64,000 nucleotides of DNA from Gentiana macrophylla (GCA_026214975.1 CM047814.1:19677541-19741540); one strand, 5' to 3'; positions 1 through 13,248 are shown, counted from the stretch's first letter. Translations and numbers: made by a program. The notes: a model not told the origin generated them from the sequence alone.

Positions 1-155
1 ATCATTACAACCATTTTGAAAAGAAAAAGAAATCTGCTCAAATCAGAAGGAACATAAATAAGAGATTTATATTGCATTCTTGAACTACTACTACAGCACC
101 AAAACTCACTTTCTTTGCCCAGAGATCATTCTAACATTTTTTGTAAAATGATCCA

Positions 156-3100
156 TCATTTGCTTCGATTTGCTGCAACAGTTCTTTGCACAGTTGAGAC
201 ACCATCCACAAATTTTGTACGGAAAAGAACATTGGCATTGTTGAACATGCCTTCCTTCAAAGAAACGACGATAAACTGCACAAGAAATGAAGTATGCAAT
301 TACCAAACAATGCACCTAGTTAATCTCATCCAATTTATTTCATTACACTCCAAATGCTGTAATGAAATTCCCTCGGATTCCATTACAGCAATACAAATGT
401 GCACTTAATGCACAAATAGCCGTTCAATAACAAGAGTGAGAATGTCCTGCTCTAAACTTTCAGCCCCTAAAAGATTTTTTATTTACCTGGGAATGTGGAA
501 AATGACTTTTAATCATCCTTCCTATATTCTGAGTATGACTTAGATCAAGAGCCGCATCAACCTGCCAATTTCATAATCCAAAAGCATTGTTTTCAAGCCT
601 AAAACAATGAATTCTACTGAAAAGGTTTGGTATTTAGGAACTCAAGTACGCGTTGATTACCTCATCCAAAATGTAAAGAGGGGCTGGTTTGAAAAGAAGC
701 AACGCAAGAATCAGAGAAAGGGCAAGAAGAGATCTTTGCCCTCCGCTTAGTTCTGATAGTGATTGTTTCCAGACGCTTCCAAAGGCAACACGAACTTCCA
801 GACCATCCAAGAAGCTGCCTCCCTCTGGAGGTTCTAACTTTGCCATTGTACCCGGTAACAACGTCGAAAATATAGATCCAAAATCACTAAAAACATCAAA
901 CAACATAGATGTAACCATATTAATTTGGCATACTTGAAAGAATATATATAATTTAGAGCAATAACTAAGGAACATCTGGCTTAATTGCATGAATAGCAGT
1001 CATATGACTTGTGCAGATTTACAGCTACTGCACAAGACTGTAATGTATATGTTTTGCATGAGGGATCAAAAGCAACAGTCTCCATACATTGATTTAATTA
1101 CAAGCTACACTTACCCGTTCACTTTGGCCCACGTCACTTTGAGCGTTTCTTTCTTCTTCTCGTCAAGCTCTTCTATGACCATCTTAATTTTTGCCTTGTC
1201 ATTCTACAGTGAAGCTAATTTCAGGTTAAACACATTGTGATAATGGAAAAATCACAATACATTAAGGATAATATTTAACCTCAATGATGTTCTTTTTTAG
1301 ACAAAAGATCATTATATTCATCTTCAGCCTTCTCAAACATCGCCATAACCTTTTGTTCACCCTTTTCTCCAAGCTTCAATAAAGAGGAAAAGAGCAAGAC
1401 TTAATGTTCTGAACAAATCTTTGGCTGCCTTAGGTTTTAGAAAGAAAATGATTGACTGCATACTGGACCACTGGTATATGAACTTATTGCAAAATAGTGT
1501 AATAGACTAATAGTTTAGATTCTCACCCAGATAACTCAGCTTGTAGCTGCTCAAAGTTCTCTCTTTCTTTGAGAGGATCGCGAGATGCAAAATCATAGTC
1601 AGTTCCGGTCCTCCCGAAAAGTTGCTTCTCTGAGGCAATCCAAGAATTCTTCTCTATCAACTTTTCAACCTTCAGATGACAGTTCTTTTGGTCAATCTCT
1701 AGCCGTTTCACCTAAAATTAACATTGAAAATCGGAGAGGGTGAGCATCCTTGTACCATCAGTTAAACAACAATAAACAATGAAAGATGAGTTTAAAAAAA
1801 ACATACATCATTTTCCATCCTCTTCTTCTGGAGGTTGGTCTCGGTAATCAAATGCTTTAGCTTTTGCTGTTCCTTGACAATTCCATTTATTTGAGAATCA
1901 CATTCCTTCATTTTGGCACGTGCCGCTTTAAGCTCAGACTCGGCCTTCTTATGATCATCTCGCAACGATGCCAACTGTATTTGTGAACTGGAATTAATTA
2001 TTTGTTCCATAGAAAATACAAACTAATATCTAATCTCCAAAGTTCACCTAACTCACCTTTTCTTTTTGAGCTTCAACTTCCAGAGTCATGTCATCTATCG
2101 TCTTTTTCAGGGAAACTAACTGGCTCTCAAGTGATGCATGCTCCTGTTTAATTGCTTCCATTTCCATTGCAAGTCTTTCCTGTGCATTCTCATGCCCCTA
2201 ATAGTGTTGGCAAGAAACTTTTAGACAAGTCATTTCTTGAAACTCTTAAAACACAACAAAAAAAAAGAATATTTTAAAAGCTATAAACAAAGGTATGTAA
2301 CACATTATACTTCTGAGTCCTTTATTTGGTCATATCTACGGAATTTTCCAGCTGACAAATCATTAAGAAAGTAAGATATTTTAGCAAAGCTGTATCCGGG
2401 AATCGGGGAATGTTGAAGAGACAAAACCACACAATGATTTCCGATATACCGTTATATTAAAAGAATTGGCAAGAGCAATTCCAATCAAAACACCATTCAT
2501 ATTCGATCTATTACATTTTTGTAAATACCCATGGATTAATGTTACGATTCAGACATGTCTCTAGTTTGACTTTTGTCTTCATGAATTTTTTTGATGTCCC
2601 AATGTATGTTATAAGTACAATCAATATTGCTTGGGCCACCCTCTACGATAGTTTTACTACACTCAAAAGACTCGCGCTTCTTCCTGCTGACAATCCATAT
2701 ACTGCAGCAGATAATTCCAACCAGGCCTCCTTCCTTTGAAAGTTACTGCTCCATATTTTGTTCACAACCAAGTCAACAACACTATACCAAAATGTATGTG
2801 GCCTTTTGCCATATTTTCCAAAAAGGTTCGAACATTTTCCAGAGACGTTTGGTTTTTAATCCTTAAGACTATACCGAAAAGGCACACCATTAACAATATA
2901 GCCTTAAGGATTAAGAATCGAACTTTTCTGGAAAATTAAGAGACAAAAAAAGATAGGCATGTGGTTCCATCTGTATATTACATAAACACACGATCGAAAG
3001 TCATCCGTCCCCCACTACAGCAGTCCAATGGATTAAGCCTTTGCACATTCTACCTCCTGTGTAGAAACTCATCTCGCTAACATTGACACAAGAGTGCTGT

Positions 3101-6100
3101 CAATCAGATTCTATATCTCCTGGTCTCTTCTTCATCCTGTTGACCTGCCATTTTCCATTAACAATAATTTGGCAACCTTGGAATAAGGGTAACCCTTCAT
3201 TTTCTTTATCAGAACATCACTGCAAAGATCTCTAAGAAAGCCCTAGAGGTGCCAAATGCCTAGCCAGAGATAGGTTGGATTGCCATTTTCAAGCTTTACC
3301 TTGAGTCTCTCCTTCATTAGCTGTTTAACAGGAGAATCTTTTTCCACAACCAGGAGTCGGTGTTTATGACACTGGCCCAAAGCGATTTGTGTTGCACTAT
3401 GCCCGAGTGGACCCACTTTACCCATAAAGACTTTTTATGTAAACATACACACCCAGATAAGGTTTAGCATTATACATGATAAAAGCAGATCTTCCTGTCA
3501 GACTGGTACTTTTCACCAAAAATTCCACTTGTATAACACAACTACACCTGTACAAATATCAGCTGGTACTTTACCAGCTCACATAAGCAAAGCAACTCCT
3601 TGATGAGCAGGCCCACAGCTTGGTTTTCATTATCTCTTACTATAATGTGGCTGAGAAATTCGAAGAAATTTTACGATCTAGTTACAGAAAATTGAAAGCA
3701 TGCTGGGAATTTGAACACCCTACAATATTCAAGGCCCACATGACAAGGATAACCAAAAGATAAGTGAGCAAAATGTAGGAGAATAAGTTTCCAAGACCTA
3801 CCTTCAAGTCAGTTGAGGCTGATTGCATGTTTGCCTTGATTTCCTTGATTTTCTTTTCTAAATCTTTAAGTCTTTTTTCCCTGCTGCCAGAATGCTCACG
3901 AATCGACTTTTCAAGAGATGAAACTCTGGCAACACAATCAGCATGGTTTCGCTTCTTCTCTTTGGTATTTGATCTCGCTTCTTCAAGCTCTTGTTCAATT
4001 TTCTTAACTAGTTCACCAAGCTGTGTCACCAATTCACAAACAAGATTGGAATATATTTGTAAACAGAGGGAAACATTATAAGGTGGCTAACTAAATTTAT
4101 AAAAAAATGAAAGTAAAGTTCGGTTCACCAACCTTGTGATGTTCATTTTGCTCGGCCCTTTTCTGAAATAAGGAAAGATCATAGGACTTAAGCTCTAACT
4201 GAGATTTGAGTTCTTTAAATTTCCTTTCGAGAGGAAGCAGCTCTTTGATCTGGATCAATTGAATTGAAGAATGACAGAAAATGATTAAGTGATAGAATCA
4301 ATTTTGAGTCGCTTGCATTGACAATGTGCAGCTAATGAACAATATCAATAACTAAGCAATACAGCATTGTGTGGTCACTACACAATAAATCGTTGTGTAC
4401 ACTGTATAATATAAAATAAGCTCAACGACCACATACAATATTTTGTTAATCCAAGATAACACTCTTCCTACGCAAGCATCAAAAACTCTTTGGGGATTGA
4501 GTAAATTGGAAGAAATAGCGAAGTGGAGTTGTGTGGAATTTTTTAGGGGAAGAAGGGATTGAAAGTTGAAGGAAATTTTCAAATGCAAAAGTAGTCATTA
4601 TAATACTAGAATCTTTATTCCGGTAATTGATATAAATTGTAACCCTTAGAATCCCTCTTTCTCCAAGCTCGTTATTCAACTCTCAAACAAAAATGAGAGG
4701 AATGTCGCTGGTGCACGGTTCTTCTATTTGCTTTGTATCTTAGGCTTCCCAATTTTTTTATTACTTCCAGGAAACTCTGCAACTTGCTCTCAGTGGGCAG
4801 TTTCCACATTTGACACAGAAGAGAGCAATTGGAAGAGACCAGGGGTATGTGAAATAACAATGTCCTCTATCTCACAAAAGGTTCATCTTTTACATAAATA
4901 ATTACCCCCCAGAGTGCCTCTTGAGGAAAAGGAGATAGAGGGCCAGCATCAGGACTGCATGACTCATATTAACCAAGTTTTATATGCCAGCTTACTCCAT
5001 AAATTGCTGTGATTTTGAGTAAGTGACATAATCTTGCATAGAAATCCTTTAGGTCATAAACACTATCACGAATGTAATGTATAAGCAGTGTTTTCTTAAG
5101 CAGACATTCTTTAATAGTTGCAGCATGTTGGGTGAGAGAGAAACCAACCTTGCTATCAATGTCTGATAGGCGTTTCTGATGATGAGCAAGCTTAGATTCA
5201 GCCTCAGCTAAAGTATGGAGTTGCCTTAGGAGTTCACCACCACCCCTATAATAGCAAGAACACACTTAGAAACATGCATTTAATACAAAAAGTCCTAGAG
5301 CCAGGATACAGAGGTATTGGAAAATAAGAGGGCAACTAAGACTTACTTTCGCTACCACCAGTCAAAAGTCCACTAGGCTGAAAAATATCTCCTTCAAGAG
5401 TGACACTTGGTCTTCCAATTTTATTGTTAAAAGCCACCTATATGCCAACCAAAATGAATTATGTGGTGAGCAAAGATAGTCAAAGATGCTATTCGTTCCT
5501 GTGGCTATGAAGGCACAAAACTATGACAAACAAGATCTGTAAAAACAGTACATATTTAATCAAAGATCATGCTTTAAACATTGTTTCCTTGTTAAAAGAT
5601 TAGCCATACACCATAAAAAAAAAAATAGTAAATTGTATGGAAATGTATAACTAAGAATAAGTCATATAATAATCTAAAGCTAACTGAAAGAGGAATCGGT
5701 TGGTTGTAAACCGGCTAAAACATCAGAAGCTGTAGAATGAAACGAGGCACCAAATAGTGAACAGAGAAGAAGGTGCAATATTCTTTAATCTAGTTTTAAA
5801 TGCACTAATGGTCCACTCTTATTCAGTTCGGTTACTTTGTACAGTAAACATTTAGCCTACCTCACGTGCAACATCAGACGTTTTGCACACGAAGGTCGAG
5901 CCAAACACGTACTCCATTGCACTCTGCAACACACACAGCAACAAAAAACGATAAGTGAAACATTTTGTTGTGAATCACAATTTCATTTATTTAACAAAAA
6001 AGATTGCCCAAAAGGACCAGGGGTAACAAAACAAACCAACAGGTTACAAAAAATCTCCAAGGTCAACTAACAAGAAATAGCAAAGAGCCAAAGACTACAC

Positions 6101-9100
6101 AAAGCTGGAGAGCTATTTCCAAACCTAATTTACATTTGATTATGTTGACTCACTTCAAGCTATATCCTAGAAGCCATAAGACCCGAGAGCATTCACAGCT
6201 GATATGTTGACACATTTTAAACATGGCAGGATTCACGTGCACAATGCAGAATGAACTTAAAATGCAAGTATCTGTTATCAAAATACAACACTAAAAGCAC
6301 GAGAAACAAAGGAGGGGGGGAGAGGGGGAGCTTACCCTTAGTTCTTCATCATATCCAACAAGAGAAAGCGCTACCTCAGCATTTCCCTCGCCAACCTGTT
6401 GACATGAAGAATATTGTTCAGTGAACATAGAGGGATAAAAAGGGGGGAAATAACTTAAGGAGAACCACTCAAAAATACTAACCAATCTGACTGCAGAATT
6501 CCGAACCCCATCTTTGATGGGATTGCTTTTAATTTGGTTCAAAGGAATAATGGTTACTCTCCTTCGGAGATTACCATTCTGAAGAAGCTGCTTTCCAGTA
6601 TTTTCAGTGTCTACTACAACATTATACAATTTTCCACCTGCAGCAACCTTCAAGAAGTTCCAACAAGACTCCAGATTAAGACTTGGTTGTTTAAACATCT
6701 TTAACTACAGATTCTTCTTGGCTAATGGTTCATGCATACCAACCTCTAAGGCAGTCATAGCTGAACTATCCTTCACTCTGATGAGTTTAGCAACCACTCC
6801 TTTCACTTTTGACCTATCGGGTTTCTTACAGGGTCCTTGTATGTAAATTCTGTGTTAGCCAGTTGTGATGAAAGAATCTGGATTTCATCCTGCAGCTGCT
6901 GCACCTTCTCTAACTCCACAGTGCGATCCTGAGAACAATTTAGAGGGGGGGGCACAGGAGGAAGAAATATTTCAAAAAATAAATAGATAGGTTAAAGTAT
7001 GGACATCAGGCTCCAAGCTGATCAAAGACGTACTCTCTGTAATGCTTCCATCTGGCCCTCCTTAATTGAGAGAGCATTTAAAGCTTGTTGGATATTTTCC
7101 ACATCGTTTTTCAAGACATTATGCTCATTTTGGCTGGCAGTAGCTTCTGCACGTTTTGAGAATAACTTCTCACTCTTCTCCTTCAACTCTTTCTCACAGT
7201 GGGTTATTTTTGTTTCCAGCTGTTTCAACTCGGTCTCTGCCTTTCCAACTGCCACTTTTAAGGCCGGCAAGTTGATCTTCAAGGCATTTCTCGTCATTTC
7301 CACTGCTTTTGCCAGCTAACACCCCCTACGATAATAATGCATTCACTTCATAACAAAAAGAAACTTTTACTGGAAATTGCTACTTGTAGTAGAAATGAAA
7401 AGCCAACATTAATATTTTGTTACCTGATACTCCTTTTCTTTGTCATCCAAACTCTTGGAGAGCTCCTCATATTTTTTCTTCAGATCGGCTGCCCCATCTT
7501 CAGAATTTTTTGCATCAGTAACCTTGTTTTCAGCAGCTTGCTTCAGTTCTTCAAGGTTTTTCTCAATCTATCATTGGTAGGGTAAGAACTGTTAAAATGA
7601 ATCAGCAGAAAGAGGACAACTTTGAAGTGAAGAAATTAGTGTTGCTCATATTTGGCAAGCTATTTGATCATAAGAAGAAAATATGTTCATTATACCTTCT
7701 TAGCATTTTGTTTCTCTGCCTTGAAAATTTCTTCTTGATTTTTCAGCACCGCTGCCTCCTTAACCAAATGTTGGGAAAGTTTATCAACGCAAATCGACAG
7801 GTGCTTCACCTCACCTCCCATACTTGCTTCCTTTTCAGCTGTTAGTTTCATTGCATTCTCTTCCATCTCCTGACTTCCTTTTCCATCTTTTCTATGCTTT
7901 CATCAGATTCAGAAATTTTAGCTTTAATGTCTTCTACCATTTTCACTGCATTATCTCTAATCTTTTCTGCTTCAACATATTCATAAGCAATGCAGAACCT
8001 TCGAGACGATCCAAATCTGCACTTCCATTTGCCCACTGCATATACTGCATCCTCTCTTTCCTCAACTTCTCCAAAGCCGGAAGTATTTCCTGGTCAAGTA
8101 GCTTATCGATCTCATCTACTTTACTCTGCTTTTTCTCAAGCGTTTTCAAGGCAGCCTCTTTCTTTGTTTCGTACATTCTCGTCCCCGCAGCCTCTTCAAG
8201 CATGGACAAAATTTCAGGAGGCTTCATGTTCAGAACCTTGGTAATTCTCCCTTGCATTATTAAAAAATGTGGGTTGTTAACATTTAATTGCACTGAATGA
8301 AAAAGATTCTGAACTCGCTAGGCTGTGCTAAGTGTCCATTGATCAAATACTTGTTCCTTCCACCAACCACAATCTGCAACAGATGAAGACTTATAAAACA
8401 TTTTCCAACAGTATAACCTTATCAAAAAATTCATCATCAATATTTACATCACATCAAATGCTATGATTATGCATATCAAAAGAAAACAAATCTGAACATT
8501 TTCATTAATGCAACTTGTCTGCATAATTTCTTGTGATAACTGTAATTACGCCATTGATTCCAGGCAAATGGCACCACATCAAATGCTGATGTAGCACAGC
8601 CGTTTCACTGAAGAGTATTCCAACAATTACTGTATGGGCTGAAATATTTAGCTTATATCACAAGTGATTGTCCAATTTAGATGAGTTTCTTGAAAAATTA
8701 TGTATACATAGACACTGGAAACAGCATGGACAATCCAAATAACATTAAATGGAATAAACCCATCTTCTCTCGCATCCCTAGCAGCTAAATAAAACACTGT
8801 TTGAAAATTAACACAAATAAAAACGCTAAATAAAGCTTGAATGCTGAAAATTTAACTTTTTTTCTTTAAAAAATGAACCTGGCGGGTAACAGTGATTTCG
8901 GGACAATCTTCATAACCCAATGGGCTGCGATTACGATCAGAGTTATCAAACACAACAGAGACAGTGGCCTTCGTAATCCCTGCTTGGCCTTGCTTGTACA
9001 CAAGCTCCTGCAAATTGGAAGCCCTAACTTGCTGCAAATTGGTAATACCCAAAACAAAGCAAATGGAATCCAGAATGTTGGACTTGCCCGACCCATTTAG

Positions 9101-9196
9101 CCCGGTTATTGCGTTGAAGTAAGGGTCAAATCCAGGCACAATTGTTCGGGTCGCATAGGACTTGAACCCCTCCAAGCATACTTCTTTAATGTACAT
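156..9196 (-). CDS. SMC2: SMC2, condensin core ATPase subunit (copy 1, 20 coding exons, frameshifted)
   Basis: Structural maintenance of chromosomes 2 pairs with SMC4 in condensin and compacts mitotic chromosomes in the nucleus. Exons (minus strand, first to last): 9196-8879, 8373-7696, 7567-7424, 7325-7034, 6928-6744, 6647-6483, 6395-6336, 5923-5861, 5437-5347, 5245-5149, 4249-4133, 4020-3802, 2197-2057, 1974-1807, 1711-1527, 1373-1280, 1203-1115, 886-661, 561-487, 275-156. They total about 3.53 kb, or ~1175 residues, the usual SMC2 size. The start [14 protein letters not shown] is the conserved family start. Walker A GLNGSGKS is at residues 32-39. Coiled coils flank the hinge (exons 5-9). 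The signature LSGGQ lies in exon 18, and Walker B LYILDE continues as VDAALD across intron 18. One-base losses in exon 2 (near 8310, 8003, 7869), exon 5 (near 6820) and exon 9 (near 5350), and a one-base gain in exon 4 (near 7258), break the frame. Copy 2 is in frame at these points, so they are probably sequence errors. Confidence 0.93.
3000..3440 (-). repeat. Degenerate LINE fragment inside SMC2 intron 12
   Basis: The minus strand of the 1.6 kb intron 2198-3801 encodes an uninterrupted stretch with the pattern [15 protein letters not shown], followed by ENGRSTG. This resembles the segment just after the reverse transcriptase in plant L1-type LINEs (NG-x-x-T-x-LW-x-x-xW). It does not fit SMC2. 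The same fragment sits at about 49620-50060 in copy 2. Assignment rests on a short motif only. Confidence 0.4.
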
Positions 9197-9360
9197 TGTT
9201 AACCCCAAAAACAGGAAACTGTAAACCAAATTTAGAGGGCTTTCTGAAAAACAGATGGAATGGGCACAAACAAAGTTCAAGATGCAGGAATGAAAAGAAA
9301 GTGAATTAAAAGAATGGAAATGTTTGTGCTGGAAGGGATTTGAATTTTAGAGGTCAAATG

Positions 9361-9369
9361 GGCGGGAAA
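9361..9369. promoter_or_regulatory. E2F-type site in the SMC2 promoter (copy 1)
   Basis: GGCGGGAAA, the reverse of TTTCCCGCC, matches the E2F consensus TTTSSCGC. It lies about 165 bp upstream of the SMC2 start codon at 9196. E2F sites are typical of plant S-phase and mitosis genes. The site is kept unchanged in copy 2 (55953-55961). Regulation by E2F is inferred from the motif. Confidence 0.6.
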
Positions 9370-9909
9370 TTATATTTTCGAAACAAAAGCGGCATATTTG
9401 TTCGATTTATACAGAGAAGGGCGAATAGCAACTTCGGGACAAAATTTTACATTGTCCTATTTTAGTCCTTATACTTTACCTGTGTTATGTTTGTTTCATG
9501 ACGAGCACTCATAGTGCTACGAATCTACGATAAAATGACCATAAAAAAATGTCAGTTGACGGATCTAGTACGTCCAATGTGAAGTTACATGATCCCACTG
9601 AGATCCGATTTTTTTTTAAAAGAACGATCATTTTATTTATTTATTCAAAGCGGAAAAACCCAAAAGATACAAATCATAGAAATCTAATAAAGCAAAATCA
9701 GCTAGTCTAGCATCCAGGTAATCCTGAAGTTCCTAACTTTATTTTCCACATTTGTGAGAATCACATTGATTGGGGGAGCACTTTCTGTCATGCCATGATG
9801 AAGTTGATTCCTCCGATACCAAATGCCATAAATCATCTCTCTGAAGCGATAAGGTCACTGTCTATCTTCAAAATGTCCTCGAATATTATTCGGAATCCAA
9901 TCCTTGACA

Positions 9910-10269
9910 TCAACATGAGAGAAAAAAATCCCCCCAACGATGTTTCGGCACAACATTCCTCCAAAGCACATTGGCGGTGAGGCAATCTCTCAAGGAATGG
10001 AGAATTGTCTCAACTTCCCTGTTGCAAACTTTGCACACAATTGAGGGTGAGGCATGTCTTCTACACATAATATCCATCGCAAGTAAGGCATTATGTGCAA
10101 CTTGCCAGACATTAAAATTCAGCCGTGGCGGTCCCTTTAATTTCCATATATCTTTCCAAAGTTGGTCCACTTGCTCTTCGGGTGTATTTAGTAGAAAATC
10201 ATATCCACTAGCAACCGAGTATTTTTTTACTTCCATCTTTCTTTCAAATAACATTGTTCTCTTCCACAT
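9910..10269 (-). pseudogene. LINE reverse-transcriptase zinc-binding (zf-RVT) domain
   Basis: An open stretch of about 119 residues is visible. The CxxC...H...C cluster (CKVCNREVETILHSLRDC) and the upstream W-rich segment are the family hallmarks. It is the C-terminal end of LINE ORF2. The upstream coding part continues beyond the inserted Harbinger-like element. Confidence 0.75.
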
Positions 10270-10284
10270 CTATCACATCCTTAA

Positions 10285-12372
10285 GGTAGACGCTTGATTT
10301 GCTTGAATGGAATGGAATGGAATGCTTTTTTCATTCCATTCCATCATTTTGGCGTGTTTGGTTGCGAGAGAATTGGAATGTTTTTTTACCATTTTCATTC
10401 CATCAAAAAATGGATGGAATGGACGAAATGGTTTGATGGAATGAAATGTAATCATAACCTAGTGATAAAAAATTAACCACCACCGCCCACCGCCCACCCG
10501 CCCGCAGCCTCCCGTGGCACCTGCCCACCCCACCGCAATCCACCACTACCACCACCCTCCACCACCGCCGCTGATAACACCCTAAATGGTACCATTAATT
10601 ATACCCTTAATCACCCTGAATTCTGTTCAAGAGAGGATAGATAGACTCATTATTATATGGAATATGTGTTAAATGCTATGTGTGTTTCTAGGATCGTAAT
10701 TCTGCAGCTATGCTATTTTCCTGAAGATTTGGTACTGTTTTGTCTCGTTTTATGTGTTTTATAGGATGTACCAAATCTGGAGCATTGGAGAACGGATCTG
10801 GACCAAAAGGAGCCTGTTGGGCCAAGTAAAAGAAATCCAAGAAGAAGTCTGATGAATAAAAAGAGGAAAAGTTGGCCCGGTTTACCGAGGGCTAGGTCCG
10901 GTAAACCGAGAGCTTGTTGGACACGAAATTGATTATGCCGCCTCTACTAGGTCGGTTAGGGTTTTAGAGAGTCATAAGTCGGTCATTTTATCTATATAAG
11001 GCCGCAATTATAGATTATTGTATAAGTCTTCATAAGCTCTTCTCATATCTTATTATTGAATCTTCAATAATATTATACAATTTGATGAAATAAAGTTATT
11101 CCAAGCTTTTGAGGAGTTACTTCTGGTTTTCTCCCTTTCTCTACCATCTCTAGCTTGAGTAGATCGAGCTAGATCTCCATTGTTGAAGGTATGAAGCTTT
11201 GAACGTTCCTTTTTTATCTTCAATGTGGTAGATCTGTTCATATTTGTGCGTTTTAGTTAATCTGCACGTTTAAAGACCCCATGATTTACTTAGATTAATC
11301 GTATTTGAGCAATGTAGATCCAGGAATAGGAAAAGCTGACCCCGGTAACCCGGCGGTCTATACCGGTTTACCGAGGCATTAATTAGAAAACCTAAAACTG
11401 GGATTCACTACAGCTACGTTAAACGACAAGTTTAATTAACAGTAGGTTAAATCTGGCCAATCTGCTTATTGTAATCGTAAAACTAGCATGAAATATGAAT
11501 AGTGAAGTGTTAGTTTGGACATAGTCCGATGGACCCTGAAACGTCTTTGATCGCTGTCGACATACCGCCTGCAGACGGGTTAGCGGTATGAGTTAGCGCC
11601 GATATCGGCAATTCTAGTTCTTTATGCGTATGGGCTATTACGGACCAATTAAGAAGGGTAGCTTGTGTATAGATTGTCTACTACCATTGTCGGAGTAGAT
11701 AGGGTTGTGAGTTGCACCAGAGTAGGCGATAAATAAATCAAATGCTCGCCGATTAATTTAAGGAAATTATGTGGGAAGTAAATGTAACGATTAACCAATC
11801 CAAGTTAGTAGATCGACGAGAAGGGGAGAAACACCACGCTTTCTTTTATGTTTATTGTTGGTCCCCGATCGCTTCTATGTTGCTTCTTAATTAGGTTAGA
11901 ATCGCTTATAATTAAAGTTGCATCGTCTCTGTGAGATCGACCTTGACTCGCATTTACTATACTACGATGTACCTAGTATTCTTGCTAGTAATATCGACGT
12001 TGGTGACTTACGCGCGATCAGCCGCCTACCCTATCACCGCCCTCAGTACAACTCGTCACCATCCCCCATCATAACCCAACCCACAACCATCACAACCTAC
12101 CACCACCGCCGCCGCCGCTATAACAATCAATGGTATCACACACCACAACCACTGCTATCACACACCTCACATCATCCTCCGCCACCTACCACTGCTTGCT
12201 ACACTCGTTATCATGCACGCTCATAACCCACAGTGTTACTTGTCACGTCTAATACAATCTTGCATATTTCATTCCATTTCATGCCAGACATAGGAATGGA
12301 ATCGGTTTCATTCCATTCTGTTCCATCGGTTTTATTTCATTCCATTACATTTCAGCAATCCAAAACGCACCC
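10285..12372. mobile_element. PIF/Harbinger-like MITE carrying a nested solo LTR
   Basis: Terminal inverted repeats are visible. The left end (clean in copy 2: GGGTACGTTTGGATTGCTTG) mirrors the right end, which reads AGCAATCCAAAACGCACCC. A 3-bp TAA target duplication flanks it (10282-10284 and 12373-12375). TIRs of this kind with TAA duplications are typical of PIF/Harbinger non-autonomous elements. Subterminal arms are built from ATTCCATT/GGAATGG repeats (10303-10450 and 12260-12350). No transposase was seen. It is inserted in the LINE coding region. Confidence 0.72.
10630..12040 (+). mobile_element. Solo-LTR-like block inside the Harbinger-like element
   Basis: This 1.4 kb block has no coding content but has promoter-like architecture. 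A TATA box (TCTATATAAG near 10991) is followed by a poly-A-signal-like stretch (GAAATAAAG near 11085). The far end carries the motif CTGTGAGATCGACCTTGACT, similar to the 3' end of plant gypsy LTRs. The block separates the two arms of the Harbinger-like element. Exact ends and a target duplication could not be fixed; a short ATCACC-like repeat may flank it. Confidence 0.5.
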
Positions 12373-12673
12373 TAAGTGTTGTATCAGCAGCACAAATGCC
12401 CTTTCAATAAGCCGAGCTGATAGGTTTAGGTGGGTCAAACGGGCTACCATATTTTTGCACAAGTACTCGCACTCAAAGGGGCTGATCATTAGTAAGTATT
12501 GCCAAACTAGTTTACCTAAGAGGGCAACATTCATCGTTTGCAGGTTCTTAAAACCCAATCCCTCACAATTCTTCGGGTCGCAAAGCTTGTTCCAAGAAAG
12601 ATAATGCATTTTTCTTTCTCCGGTCTATTCACCCCAAAAAAACTGCCTTCAAATTTTCTCCGTCTCAAGAAGT

Positions 12674-13228
12674 TGATATACCCGAACTGCATTGGGGCTC
12701 TGTCCACCTAGATTGGGCCTATTTTCATAGCCCAGTAACAGGTCTTGGGCCTCCTCCCTCTCAATCCGCAAATCATAAGACGGATCATGTCCGCAATCTG
12801 TAAGCCGAACCACTTCATGTGATTTCTACCCGTGTAATCAGGCTGACATCAAGACAAGGCAAATATGAGTCCGACTTACAAACGAGTCCGCTGTCTGCCT
12901 TACTTATCCAGACAGCTAGCCGGTCCACCTGTATTATGTATATGATTATCTCTAATTATATCCTTTTAATTGTCTTGTCATGAACAGTAAACCGACTTAG
13001 TCCTAGCCTATATATATGGGATCACAATGTAATAGAAACCATCCAAGAACTAATACAAACAAAGCTACTCTGTCAATTTGTCGAATCACCTGTGTTTACT
13101 CTCATAAGCATCATTCCGACCGCCTAGTTCTTCATATCCGCCACCTTCTCTCTGGAGAAATCATACATACACAGCCATATATCCACGAAATATATCTGCT
13201 TCAGTAAACTGTATTCACCGCAATATCA
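12674..13228 (+). repeat. 5' LTR of the gypsy element
   Basis: Starts TGATATACCC and ends ATATCA. It aligns along its length with 32779-33363. A TATA-like CTATATATATGGG near 13004-13016 probably marks the promoter of the element. The duplicate copy has the equivalent LTR at 59237-59786. Confidence 0.85.
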
Positions 13229-13230
13229 GT

Positions 13231-13248
13231 TGGCTCCGTTACCGGGAA
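13231..13248 (+). promoter_or_regulatory. Primer-binding site of the gypsy element
   Basis: TGGCTCCGTTACCGGGAA lies two bases after the 5' LTR. It resembles the TGGCGCCGTTGCCGGGGA-type site of plant Tat and Athila elements. The primer tRNA is inferred from this resemblance. Confidence 0.6.

Larger units (their letters stand above)
9609..12673 (-). mobile_element. L1-type LINE, 3' part of ORF2, interrupted by a Harbinger-like element
   Basis: Two minus-strand coding segments belong together. Segment 12609-12373 reads ...LSWNKLCDPKNCEGLGFKNLQ..., the post-RT region of plant LINEs. Segment 10269-9910 has the zf-RVT pattern: YSVASGYDFL, then LWKDIWKLKGPPR, then CKVCNREVETILHSLRDC. They are separated exactly by the insertion 10285-12372. 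A T-run at about 9611-9620 marks the poly-A end. The 5' side is cut by the gypsy LTR at 12674. The element is truncated and inactive. Confidence 0.8.

Noticed and set aside
9197..9280. In-frame upstream ATG that would extend SMC2 by 28 residues
   Set aside because: The extension ([11 protein letters not shown]...) has no family counterpart. [11 protein letters not shown] is the conserved SMC2 start.
10300..10460. ATTCCATT/GGAATGG clusters as a satellite or CRISPR-like array
   Set aside because: They form the inverted subterminal arms of the Harbinger-like element. There are no regular spacers.
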